From positions 1-22,375 of the forward strand of contig PUMC01000038.1 of the NCBI GenBank assembly GCA_003552425.1: a stretch of 22,375 nt of DNA, in the 5' to 3' direction. How positions within the stretch are numbered: position 1 is the first letter of the stretch; each line of letters starts with the position of its first letter. The notes below the pieces were generated by a model that saw only the letters and a list, made by a program, of their open reading frames with translations, had not been told where the DNA came from and did no database searches. Origin of the DNA: Candidatus Acetothermia bacterium. Its GTDB lineage: Bacteria > Bipolaricaulota > Bipolaricaulia > Bipolaricaulales > Bipolaricaulaceae. This document shows, piece after piece, positions 7,631 through 15,166 of this stretch. Position numbers and translations under genes: made by a program.

Positions 7631-7643
7631 CCGCCCCGGGCGG
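7631..7643. terminator. GC palindrome between convergent genes, weak terminator candidate
   Basis: CCGCCCCGGGCGG is an inverted repeat with a single central base, located just after the Nudix stop on the minus strand and 60 bp after the HD-GYP stop. No T-tract follows on either side, so termination is only suggested by position. Confidence 0.25.
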
Positions 7644-7646
7644 CGC

Positions 7647-8180
7647 TCAGGTTGGCGGGTCTGCCCCTTCATGATGGGACGTCATGTGCTGCGGGGCGAT
7701 GAACAACCGATACGGTTCCGCCAACTCCCAATACGGGTTCTGCACCGGACGCAGGACATGCGGGGGGTTGGTGAGAACCTGCCAGGCGACGTACCGTGCC
7801 GTGGCCGCGATGTCGTCCCGGGCCACGAGGTCCTCGCGGCTGAACCAGTACACGGCATCGACCTCACTGCCGTCAGGTGTGGGTTCCTGGGGCGCTTCCT
7901 CGGTGACCGCCAGCACAGCGAAGACATCGTTGGTCGGCCCCGCGAGACGCTGGCGAATGGCAAGGACACCACGGGAGGAGACCACCAACCCAGTCTCCTC
8001 AAACACTTCGCGCACCACAGCCTCATCGAGCGTCTCTTCCCGTTCCACATACCCCCCCGGAAGGGTCCACTTCCCCTTCAGCGGGCTGCCCATTTGGCGC
8101 ACGAACAACACCGTGCGGTCACGCACGAGGATCCCGCCCACGCCGACGGAATACCCCTGTCGGTAACGAGCTATGTCCAC
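7647..8180 (-). CDS. Nudix hydrolase
   Basis: The 177-aa product contains a complete Nudix box at residues 43-65: G43, E49 and REVFEETGL from R57, fitting GX5EX7REUXEEXGU. The preceding GKWTLPGG and the N-terminal GVGGILVRDRTVLFVRQ are typical of ADP-ribose or nucleotide-type Nudix enzymes, which cleave nucleoside diphosphates linked to another group. A later SEVDAVYWFSREDL segment also fits. The substrate cannot be assigned from sequence. The start is a GTG at 8180 with AAAGGA a few bases upstream. It is the last minus-strand gene before the convergent HD-GYP gene and lies 199 bp downstream of the solute-binding protein gene. Confidence 0.92.
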   Translation of the reverse strand: MDIARYRQGYSVGVGGILVRDRTVLFVRQMGSPLKGKWTLPGGYVEREETLDEAVVREVFEETGLVVSSRGVLAIRQRLAGPTNDVFAVLAVTEEAPQEPTPDGSEVDAVYWFSREDLVARDDIAATARYVAWQVLTNPPHVLRPVQNPYWELAEPYRLFIAPQHMTSHHEGADPPT

Positions 8181-8315
8181 GATCTTGTCCTTTCCCCCTT
8201 AGGGACCCCGTGACCAAGAGCCTCAGACAGACCAGTCGTCGGTCTCCAGGGCTAACGGTATTGGAGCACACGGTTGGGTGGGGCGCCGACCGAGGCCCGG
8301 AGAGACAGAACTGCC

Positions 8316-8364
8316 GGGGGGCAGAACGACTAAGGGCAGTGCCGCTGCCCTCTTGCTGCCCCCC
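8316..8364 (-). terminator. Nested stem-loop downstream of the solute-binding protein gene
   Basis: GGGGGGCAG at 8316-8324 pairs perfectly with CTGCCCCCC at 8356-8364, and inside it GGGCAG at 8334-8339 pairs with CTGCCC at 8345-8350. It begins 15 bp after the solute-binding protein stop in the minus direction. Position suggests a terminator or 3'-end stabiliser, but no T-rich tail follows. Confidence 0.4.
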
Positions 8365-8379
8365 TATAGGCTTCGCGTA

Positions 8380-9438
8380 CTACGGAAGACGCCGCTCCTC
8401 GAGAGCAGGCAGGAAAGCGTCCGTGAAGATCTCCTCCACGGACGGTGTACGCTCCAGATCTAGCGTTTCAACCACGGTGCTGATGTGCATGCTGAGTCGC
8501 TCGGGATCGGCGGCACCAAAACCATGGATCTCGACATTCGGCGTGTAGATCAGCTCAGCAATGGCAAGATCCAGGCGCCTTCGTTCCACAGCTCCATCGA
8601 CGAGCGGATCACGCTCGAGCAATACTTCGATCGTACGGTCCGGATCCTCGATCGCGTGCAGCCATCCGCGAATGGTGCCTTGGACAACACCGCGCACGAG
8701 TTCAGGATAGTTGGCAATGATGCTCGGCCGTGTGAGAAGTGCAAGCCCGTACATCTCCAGCCCGTACGCAGGATAGTGAAAAGCGACGATGTCGTCGGGA
8801 GGTATCCCCATACCCTCAAGCGTGATGATCGCGTCCAAGAAAGGCGCGGTGGCGTCCACCCGCTTCTGCACCAACATGGTCTCCCGTAGCTCCGGCGCCA
8901 GCGTCTGCCATGACACGCTCTCCGGATCGATGCCCACAAGCTTGGCAAAGGCCGGGAACATACGCCGGGAGGCGGAGCCTGCAGGTGCTCCGATGCTGCG
9001 ACCTTCCAAGTCGGTCGGTGTGGCGATGCCCGTTTCCCGCAGCGTGAGAACGCACAGGGGTGAGTAGTCGTAGATGATGGCAACCGCAGTAAGCGCCTCG
9101 TCGGGATGCGCAGCGTTGAACTCGACGAGCGTCGCTAGGTCGGCAATGCCGAAATCGTAGACGCCGGCTGCGATCTTCGAAATCGCATCCGCTGAACCAT
9201 AGCCACGGTCGATGCGTATGGATATTCCCTCTTGCGCGTAGTAGCCCTCCACATCCGCAAGGAGGTACGCAGCGTACACACCTTGCCATGCCCAGTCCGT
9301 GGTGAACGTCACTGCCGCACTCGACGCAAATGCGGGGGCTGCAGGCTGAATAAAGGCAAGGACAGCCAGCGCCAAGACCGTAAGACAACACGCGAAAGCA
9401 AGCTTCTTCCATGGCCTAGAAAGCTGCAGATGCTTCAT
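8380..9438 (-). CDS. NMT1/THI5-like ABC transporter substrate-binding protein
   Basis: The 352-aa product starts with a basic stretch and a long hydrophobic signal (CCLTVLALAVLAFIQPAAPA). The mature part has the SsuA/THI5-type fold signature: VTFTTDWAWQGVYAAYLLADVEGYYAQEG, DAISKIAAGVYDFGIADLATL, LEGRSIGAPAGSASRRMFPAF, KRVDATAPFLDAI. Members bind thiamine precursors, sulfonates, nitrate or riboflavin-like ligands; the WAWQGVYAAYL opening leans to the NMT1/THI5 side but the ligand is not determinable. No permease or ATPase gene is in the window, so it is an orphan binding protein. AGGAGGTG sits nine bases before the ATG. Upstream lie a 14-codon ORF and a 24-codon membrane peptide ORF in the same direction. 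Confidence 0.88.
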   Translation of the reverse strand: MKHLQLSRPWKKLAFACCLTVLALAVLAFIQPAAPAFASSAAVTFTTDWAWQGVYAAYLLADVEGYYAQEGISIRIDRGYGSADAISKIAAGVYDFGIADLATLVEFNAAHPDEALTAVAIIYDYSPLCVLTLRETGIATPTDLEGRSIGAPAGSASRRMFPAFAKLVGIDPESVSWQTLAPELRETMLVQKRVDATAPFLDAIITLEGMGIPPDDIVAFHYPAYGLEMYGLALLTRPSIIANYPELVRGVVQGTIRGWLHAIEDPDRTIEVLLERDPLVDGAVERRRLDLAIAELIYTPNVEIHGFGAADPERLSMHISTVVETLDLERTPSVEEIFTDAFLPALEERRLP

Positions 9439-9442
9439 CGAA

Positions 9443-9487
9443 TCAACACCTCCTGTCGGTTTGGGGTTGCTCTGGTGTCGCCCTCAT
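9443..9487 (-). CDS. Possible 14-aa leader ORF overlapping the SBP ribosome binding site
   Basis: ATG at 9487 opens a 14-codon frame (MRATPEQPQTDRRC) ending in TGA at 9443-9445, four bases before the solute-binding protein ATG. Its last codons contain that gene's AGGAGGTG. Upstream, 9498-9510 on the minus strand reads TAAGGAGGTGATC, a perfect match to the 16S anti-Shine-Dalgarno, but it is about 15 bases from this ATG. Whether it is translated is unknown; it could couple or gate translation of the binding protein. Confidence 0.25.
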   Translation of the reverse strand: MRATPEQPQTDRRC

Positions 9488-9556
9488 TGCTTCTCTCGAT
9501 CACCTCCTTACATACCCTTCCGCCGGTGAACGCAGCAGCATCCTTCGCACAGAGGG

Positions 9557-9631
9557 CTACCCCAACAACAGAACCGCTGCGATGACGATCACCGCTAGGG
9601 CCACCAACACGACGATCGGTACGATGCTCAT
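9557..9631 (-). CDS. 24-aa single-span hydrophobic peptide
   Basis: ATG at 9631 begins MSIVPIVVLVALAVIVIAAV and ends in LLLG before TAG at 9557-9559. Nearly the whole product is one hydrophobic helix with no charged residue, as in small inner-membrane peptides. AAGGAGGAGGG lies three bases before the ATG, one of the strongest ribosome binding sites in the window, which argues that it is real. It sits 75 bp after tsaE and upstream of the solute-binding protein in the same direction. I do not recognise the sequence; function unknown. Confidence 0.5.
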   Translation of the reverse strand: MSIVPIVVLVALAVIVIAAVLLLG

Positions 9632-9706
9632 CTTCCCTCCTCCTTGGTTCTACAATACTACACTGCTGCCCCCATCACCCCCAACGCACGGCGGCACCGA
9701 CGAGCG

Positions 9707-10126
9707 CTAGCGGTGGATGTCGATGCGGCGGCGCTCAGGGCTGAGGACGGTGAACTTGACCCACAGGGCCCCGTGAGGGATGAGATCCGGTATGCGGTCG
9801 GCCCACTCCACAACGGACACCCCCTCCTCGGGCGGAAGGAGCTCATCGAGCCCCACTTCGCCAAACTCAGCCGGATCGTAGATCCTGTAGGCGTCCATGT
9901 GATGCAGGGTCAATGTCCCTCGGTGTGTGCGGGCAAGGACGAAGCTCGGTGAAAGGACAGCCTCCCTGACAAACAAGCCTCGCGCTAACCCTTGCACGAA
10001 CGTGGTCTTCCCTGCACCGAGTTCACCCACCAGGGCCACCACGTCCCCATGCTTCAGATGACCCGCGAGTTCCTCACCCAGCCTTTGGGTTTCCTCGGGG
10101 CCTTCGGCCACCACAGTACGTTCCAT
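9707..10126 (-). CDS. tsaE: tRNA threonylcarbamoyladenosine biosynthesis ATPase TsaE
   Basis: The 139-aa product is a full-length TsaE, the ATPase that supports the TsaB-TsaD complex in making t6A at position 37 of ANN-decoding tRNAs. It shows the Walker A motif GELGAGKTTF (residues 34-43), VLSPSFVLARTH, the HHMDAYRIYD segment and VSVVEWADRI, all characteristic. Its ATG directly abuts the pheT stop (TAG then ATG, no gap), so translation is almost certainly coupled. TsaB and TsaD are not in the window. Confidence 0.95.
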   Translation of the reverse strand: MERTVVAEGPEETQRLGEELAGHLKHGDVVALVGELGAGKTTFVQGLARGLFVREAVLSPSFVLARTHRGTLTLHHMDAYRIYDPAEFGEVGLDELLPPEEGVSVVEWADRIPDLIPHGALWVKFTVLSPERRRIDIHR

Positions 10127-12463
10127 CTAGCTCCTGAGGCGCATGCCCATGGGGGCAAGGAGCGCCAGAATGCGCCGGACAGCCTGATCGACGTCCTCAG
10201 AAGCCAAGGTCCGCTCAGGATGGCGAAAAGTGAGCTCGTAGGTCAGGCTCCGTTGCCCCTCTCCAAGACGATCCCCCTCATAGAGGTCGTACAGGAAGCA
10301 GTCTTCCACGAGTGCTTCGCTGAGGATGGCTTCCCTGAGCTTGCCCTCCGGGACATCCCCCGGGCCGATGAGCGACAGATCGCGCTTGGACACGGGGTAG
10401 CGGGGAAGGGGACGGTGCGTTGCCTTGTCTTGGGCATCCAACAGGGCACGCACGTCGACCTCCAGCGCCTGCACACGGTGGCGCCCAGGAAGGTCGGTGC
10501 ACAGCTCGGGGTGCACCTCGCCCAACCAACCCACGGTACGTCCATCGCGTACCACCGATACCCGCCGGCCGGGATGAAGGCTTTCACCTGTGGAGGGCTC
10601 AAGCGAGAATCCACCCATGTGCAGCGCCTCGAGCAACCGCTCCCATACACCCTTCAGATGCTGGGGGCCGTAGGCTCCCTTGCCCGCAAGGGGCTGGGGA
10701 GGACGGCCTGCAAGCACGATACCCAGCTTCTCGAGCTCAAGACGTTCCCCGTTCTCCTCGGTGAACACGTGCCCGACCTCGAACAACGCCACCCCCGGCG
10801 TCTGCGTCTCCAGCGCATGCCGAACCACAGCCATGAGACCTGGCAAGAGCGATGCCCGAAGGCCTTCTCCACCTTGGGCCATGGGATTGCGCAGGAGCAC
10901 CTGAGCTTCGTGGGCGGGGGCGAGGCTCGTGGTCATCGCCTCCATGAGCCCTAGCGCAGCGCAGGTCCTCCGCACAAGGTCAGCGAACTGCTCATAGGGT
11001 TCCTTGGACCCGAGCGTCGGCGCGACACGCGGTGGTTGGGCCGTGATCGCTCTGTAGCCGTACACGCGCGCCACTTCTTCGATGAGGTCAATGCCGCGAA
11101 CGAGGTCACCACGCTGCGGGGGTACCTCCACATGCCAGGTGTCCCCAATGTCCTCCACCTTCATCCCCAAAGATGCCAGCGCCCGGCAGACTTGGTCGTC
11201 GGGGATCTCCACACCCAACACGTGTGGCACGCGGGCCTTCCCCAAAGAGACGACACGCCGTTCCTGAGGAAGGGGATAGGCGTCCACGGATCCCGGCGCG
11301 ATCTGAGCGCCGGTGACCTCGGCCAGCAGCGCGCAACAACGGCGGGACGCAAGATCCGCCACATCGGAGGCGATGCCCCGCTCGAACCTGTGTGAGGCCT
11401 CGGTGCGCAGTCCCAGCGTCCTCGCGGAGCGACGGATGCGCAGCGGCAAGAAACACGCCGCCTCAAGGACCACATCCTTCGTGCTCGCGTCCACTTCGCT
11501 GTCCTCCCCGCCCATCACACCAGCCACGGCCACGGGACGATCCCCAGCCGTGATCAGCAACACTTCAGAACTGAGTTCCCGCTTTACACCATCGAGCGTG
11601 GTGAGGTGCTCGCCCTCCCGGGCGCGGCGCACCCCGATCACTGGATCCCCCAGCCGCACTTGGTCGAACGCATGGAGCGGGTGCCCGAGTTCCAGCATGA
11701 CGTAGTTCGTGACGTCGACAACCGGCGCCAGGGAACGCATCCCCGCCTTGGCCAGCCGCGCCTGAAGCCACACCGGAGAGGAGGACGTTCCGATCCCCCG
11801 AACGAGGCGGGCGACGTAACGCGGGCACTCGGTGGGTTCCTCGATCACCACCTGCAACACGTCGGAAGCGGGCTTACCTGTCTCGGCAAAAGAGACCTTA
11901 GGATCGGCGAGCGTGCAGCCAAGCAGGGCCGCGACTTCGCGGGCCACGCCGAACACCCCGAGGAGATCGGGGCGGTTGGAGGTGATGGAAAGGTCAAACA
12001 CGACATCGGGTGCCTCAACGAGCTCCGCGATGTCCGCCCCGAGTTTCACACCCTCGGGTAGAACCCACACACCTTCGGATTTTGCTTCCAGTCCAAGCTC
12101 AGCTCGGGAAAGCAGCATCCCTTCGCTCTTAACCCCACGGAGATCACGCCGCTCCACCACGCCACCGGGAAGTCGCGCGCCAGGAAGGGCATACGGTACG
12201 CGCTGACCTTGCGCCACGTTGGGGGCGCCACAGACCACCTCGTGCACGCCGCCGTGTGTGGCCACCGTGCACACGGTGAGCTGGCCCGCAGAGGGGTGCT
12301 GCTCCACAGCACGCACCTCACCCACCACCACACCTTCCACGGGACCGAACGGATCGACAGCCTCCACTTCCAGTCCGGCCAAGGTCAGCCGCTCGGCCAG
12401 CTCATCGGCGTCCACATCCGCCACATCCACATACTCAGCCAACCACTTGAGGGGTACGCGCAT
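10127..12463 (-). CDS. pheT: Phenylalanyl-tRNA synthetase beta subunit
   Basis: The 778-aa product begins MRVPLKWLAEYVDV, the usual PheT N-terminus. It carries the EMAP/Myf-type tRNA-binding domain (about 40-150; GEVRAVEQHPSAGQLTVC, CGAPNV), a B3/B4 editing region (about 205-385; SITSNRPDLLGVFGVAREVA, YVMLELGHPLHAFD), the B5 domain (about 403-470; QRGDLVRGIDLIEEVARVYG), a catalytic-like core, and a C-terminal FDX-ACB domain (from about 685; PRYPVSKRDLSLI, LTFRHPERTL). Length is normal. The ATG at 12463 has AGGAG upstream; a 72-codon in-frame extension would overlap the protease gene and looks non-coding. The alpha subunit gene pheS, usually adjacent, is not here; the upstream neighbour is a metalloprotease. 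Confidence 0.96.
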   Translation of the reverse strand: MRVPLKWLAEYVDVADVDADELAERLTLAGLEVEAVDPFGPVEGVVVGEVRAVEQHPSAGQLTVCTVATHGGVHEVVCGAPNVAQGQRVPYALPGARLPGGVVERRDLRGVKSEGMLLSRAELGLEAKSEGVWVLPEGVKLGADIAELVEAPDVVFDLSITSNRPDLLGVFGVAREVAALLGCTLADPKVSFAETGKPASDVLQVVIEEPTECPRYVARLVRGIGTSSSPVWLQARLAKAGMRSLAPVVDVTNYVMLELGHPLHAFDQVRLGDPVIGVRRAREGEHLTTLDGVKRELSSEVLLITAGDRPVAVAGVMGGEDSEVDASTKDVVLEAACFLPLRIRRSARTLGLRTEASHRFERGIASDVADLASRRCCALLAEVTGAQIAPGSVDAYPLPQERRVVSLGKARVPHVLGVEIPDDQVCRALASLGMKVEDIGDTWHVEVPPQRGDLVRGIDLIEEVARVYGYRAITAQPPRVAPTLGSKEPYEQFADLVRRTCAALGLMEAMTTSLAPAHEAQVLLRNPMAQGGEGLRASLLPGLMAVVRHALETQTPGVALFEVGHVFTEENGERLELEKLGIVLAGRPPQPLAGKGAYGPQHLKGVWERLLEALHMGGFSLEPSTGESLHPGRRVSVVRDGRTVGWLGEVHPELCTDLPGRHRVQALEVDVRALLDAQDKATHRPLPRYPVSKRDLSLIGPGDVPEGKLREAILSEALVEDCFLYDLYEGDRLGEGQRSLTYELTFRHPERTLASEDVDQAVRRILALLAPMGMRLRS

Positions 12464-12491
12464 GCCCGCTCCTGTCGCCCCACTTAGGGGC

Positions 12492-15149
12492 CTACATGTC
12501 CACCCCGAAATACAGCATCCCGGGACCCGCTGGGGAGACGGGCCACACAAGCCCCACCACCACTCGAAAACCGAGTAGTCCTCCCAAGGCTTCCACGGTG
12601 GTCCACAGCTCCCCGCCCGCCTCGACGTAGGTGGGCATTGTGACCCATTCCGAAGGATCGCTCCACACCCGCCCGGCACTGAGGAAGAGCCGGGGGATGA
12701 CTTCGCTCAACAGAGCTGCTCCGGCAAGGAGGTAATCGGGCCGCTGGTCCGGAAGCCAGAGCGAAAGCGTTCCCGACACCTTGTACTGCCCCACCGGGGA
12801 GGGCGGCGTGATGGGCGGGGCGCCCAAGGTGTAGAACTCTCGTAGCCTGAACTGAAACTCACGGGGCAGGGTATCGCTGGACAGCCCCCCTTGCGCTGAG
12901 AGTTGGATGTAAGTCCTGGGGAACGCCCGCTCCTCAACCAGCATCGCCAACGAGATCCGTCCCGCCTGTGCAGCAGGATCAACGAGAAGCGAAGCCGCGC
13001 CGAGCTGCACATGACGCACGACTTCTTGCCACGAGAAGGCCAATTCGGTCACCCACCGCGGCGTACGGGCCACGGTGAGCGACAGCTGGCCCGCAGGCAT
13101 CCAGTAGGTTCCCGGGGAACCGATGTGCGGTGTCGACCACAGATGCCGGGTCAGGGACAGCTGACCAACGAGCGTGTCCGTGATCTGTGCCCGACCGGAG
13201 ATCGAGAAATCCCTTCCGTAGCGCACCCATCCGGAAACCGCCTGGAATTGCGGGATGATCTCCCAACCGAATCGGTCGAGGTAGCGCAGCGACAGTGCTT
13301 GGGTAGCCGGGTCCGCCTGGATGAGGTACGCATCCAAGGGGAGCTTGCTACGGTCCATCGCCACGACGTACTTCCGGGGCCAGTGGTTGTTCAACCTGTG
13401 GATGTCCGGGACGCGGTGTTCGGGGTCGATCACCACGCGACGGACATAGAAGTCCGTTTCGAACGCCATCGTCATCCGGTCATCGTCCTCGGGCTCCCAG
13501 GTGCGTGTCGTTCGCTCATCGTCCGACCCGACGACCACAACCGGTACGGGAAGGAAACCGCTGCCGGTCCGCTCGAGGTGTACATGCGTTACGTAACGTT
13601 CGCCGTCGTGCTTCCTGTCCATCCCCGTGACGGCATAGTCCGCCTGCCCGTCGCCCCACACCCAGTCCTCGAAGAACGCGTCCAAGTCCTGACCGCTCAC
13701 GTCCTCGACCAGGCTGTGGAAGTCCTCCACGGAGAGCCATGCCCCGCGGTAACGATCGTGGGTTTCGCGGAGTGTCGCGTCGAGGACATCCTCGCCGATC
13801 AGGTGCGCCAACGCTCGCAGAACGAGCGCTCCCTTCTCGTACAACCGAACGGCACTCGCTTGCAGGTACTCCACCTCGCTCGTGGGCCTAACGAGCGGCT
13901 CATCGAACCCCATGAACACCGTGTCCACGTACGGCAGCTCCACCATATGTTCACGAAGGTTGAAGAACCCGAGGGCATTGTCCAGCAGTGTCTCACCCAG
14001 GCCAGGCCGTTCAGGGCGGAAGACGTTGCCTTCTTGCGCACCGTAGCGGTCCTCAAACCAGCGCATGGCTGTGTATTGGGCGAACCCCTCCGATAGCCAG
14101 TTCTCAGCGTCGAAATCGGCACCGACACCGATTCCCCACCACTGGTGGGCGATCTCGTGCGCGAGGATGAACTGTCCAAGACGGCTCAGCGTACCTGGAG
14201 CCGTAAGGTCCGAGCGTCGGAACAGCCAACTGGGCATGAACGCGACACCGTCGGCAGCGAACGCCATTCCTCGGTCGGTGGGGTGTTCGATGAGCAGCAG
14301 CCGATCGAACGGGTACGGTCCGTACCGTTCCTCGAAGTACTCAAGGATCTCCCACACGTAGGTTGCCATGGCGCGGACCTTGTCCTCGTGCCCAGGCAGG
14401 GCGACCAGTTCCACGTTCAACGTCCGGCCCTCAAGACGGACGACCGTTAGCTGATCCTCGGGGGCGATGAACAACGTCATCGAACGCACGGGCTCGCCGA
14501 AACCCGCCTCATAGACGATCTGCTCGCCCTCGTCGGAACGCGTTACATCACCGGGCAACACGGCCGACCAACCCTCAGGGACCTCCAGCCGCACGTGGTA
14601 GTCGTGGGCGAGCATCACCTGAGGGAGGTAGCTGTTCTCCACAGGAGGCGTGGGCAGGGGATGCCAGCCGAAGCGCCATGTGTAGACCTCACCCACGCGG
14701 CCCGGCTCGGCGTACCGTATGCGTGGGAAGCGCGAGCGAAAGGCGATCCTCAGCGCTCCCGCTCCCTCAGGAAGCTCGATGCGAAGCAGTACATCCTCCA
14801 ACGAGTACGTCTGCATTGTGGGGGGCGCCGCCAGGAGTTCGTAGTCCAGCGAGCGCTCCTCATCACCGTCTACCCACCACACGCCGTCGATCTCCGTCCA
14901 CGAAGGATCGAACCCCCATGGGTAGGTTTGATCCTCCACGTATCCAGCCACGTGCGGGTTCGGCTCGCGCCCCAAGTTGGCCGGCAGGGAGAACCACGCA
15001 ACCTCGGGAGGTGTTTCCCAGCGCACCAACTGGGTTCCGGTAAGCAAGTGTTCGTCGGGGGAGAATGTCGCGTCCACGGAGGTGGTCGCCCCCAGGCTTG
15101 TGAAGCCTACCAACAAAAAAGCGCCCAGCACCAGGGCTGTGCTTCGCAT
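12492..15149 (-). CDS. Secreted M1-type metallopeptidase with C-terminal barrel-like region
   Basis: The 885-aa product has a signal peptide (MRSTALVLGAFLLVGFTSLG). A beta-rich N-terminal domain precedes a gluzincin domain with zinc site HEIAH at 331-335 and the third ligand Glu354 in NWLSEGFAQY, giving HEXXH-X18-E as in M1 peptidases. The exopeptidase GAMEN motif is not evident; RGMAFAADGVAFMP stands in its place, so specificity may differ from true aminopeptidases. The catalytic part ends near VPDIHRLNNHWPRKY. Residues about 595-885 show alternating hydrophobic strands with Gly and aromatics, ending GLVWPVSPAGPGMLYFGVDM, like Omp85/surface-antigen barrels. GAAGGAGGAACCT precedes the ATG at 15149, favoured over an ATG at 15170 that would overlap the upstream stop. 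It sits 17 bp after corC and 28 bp before pheT. Confidence 0.85.
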   Translation of the reverse strand: MRSTALVLGAFLLVGFTSLGATTSVDATFSPDEHLLTGTQLVRWETPPEVAWFSLPANLGREPNPHVAGYVEDQTYPWGFDPSWTEIDGVWWVDGDEERSLDYELLAAPPTMQTYSLEDVLLRIELPEGAGALRIAFRSRFPRIRYAEPGRVGEVYTWRFGWHPLPTPPVENSYLPQVMLAHDYHVRLEVPEGWSAVLPGDVTRSDEGEQIVYEAGFGEPVRSMTLFIAPEDQLTVVRLEGRTLNVELVALPGHEDKVRAMATYVWEILEYFEERYGPYPFDRLLLIEHPTDRGMAFAADGVAFMPSWLFRRSDLTAPGTLSRLGQFILAHEIAHQWWGIGVGADFDAENWLSEGFAQYTAMRWFEDRYGAQEGNVFRPERPGLGETLLDNALGFFNLREHMVELPYVDTVFMGFDEPLVRPTSEVEYLQASAVRLYEKGALVLRALAHLIGEDVLDATLRETHDRYRGAWLSVEDFHSLVEDVSGQDLDAFFEDWVWGDGQADYAVTGMDRKHDGERYVTHVHLERTGSGFLPVPVVVVGSDDERTTRTWEPEDDDRMTMAFETDFYVRRVVIDPEHRVPDIHRLNNHWPRKYVVAMDRSKLPLDAYLIQADPATQALSLRYLDRFGWEIIPQFQAVSGWVRYGRDFSISGRAQITDTLVGQLSLTRHLWSTPHIGSPGTYWMPAGQLSLTVARTPRWVTELAFSWQEVVRHVQLGAASLLVDPAAQAGRISLAMLVEERAFPRTYIQLSAQGGLSSDTLPREFQFRLREFYTLGAPPITPPSPVGQYKVSGTLSLWLPDQRPDYLLAGAALLSEVIPRLFLSAGRVWSDPSEWVTMPTYVEAGGELWTTVEALGGLLGFRVVVGLVWPVSPAGPGMLYFGVDM

Positions 15150-15166
15150 AGGTTCCTCCTTCGGCT

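Noticed and set aside
9498..9510. GATCACCTCCTTA on the plus strand as a 16S rRNA 3'-end fragment
   Set aside because: Only 13 bases match and nothing upstream resembles 16S helix 45; it reads better as a strong Shine-Dalgarno on the minus strand.
10150..10954. Long plus-strand open frame opposite pheT
   Set aside because: Antisense shadow of conserved PheT C-terminal domains.
12464..12679. 72-codon N-terminal extension of PheT
   Set aside because: Its sequence is Cys/Trp/Pro-rich and overlaps the protease gene; MRVPLKWL is the family N-terminus and has a ribosome binding site.
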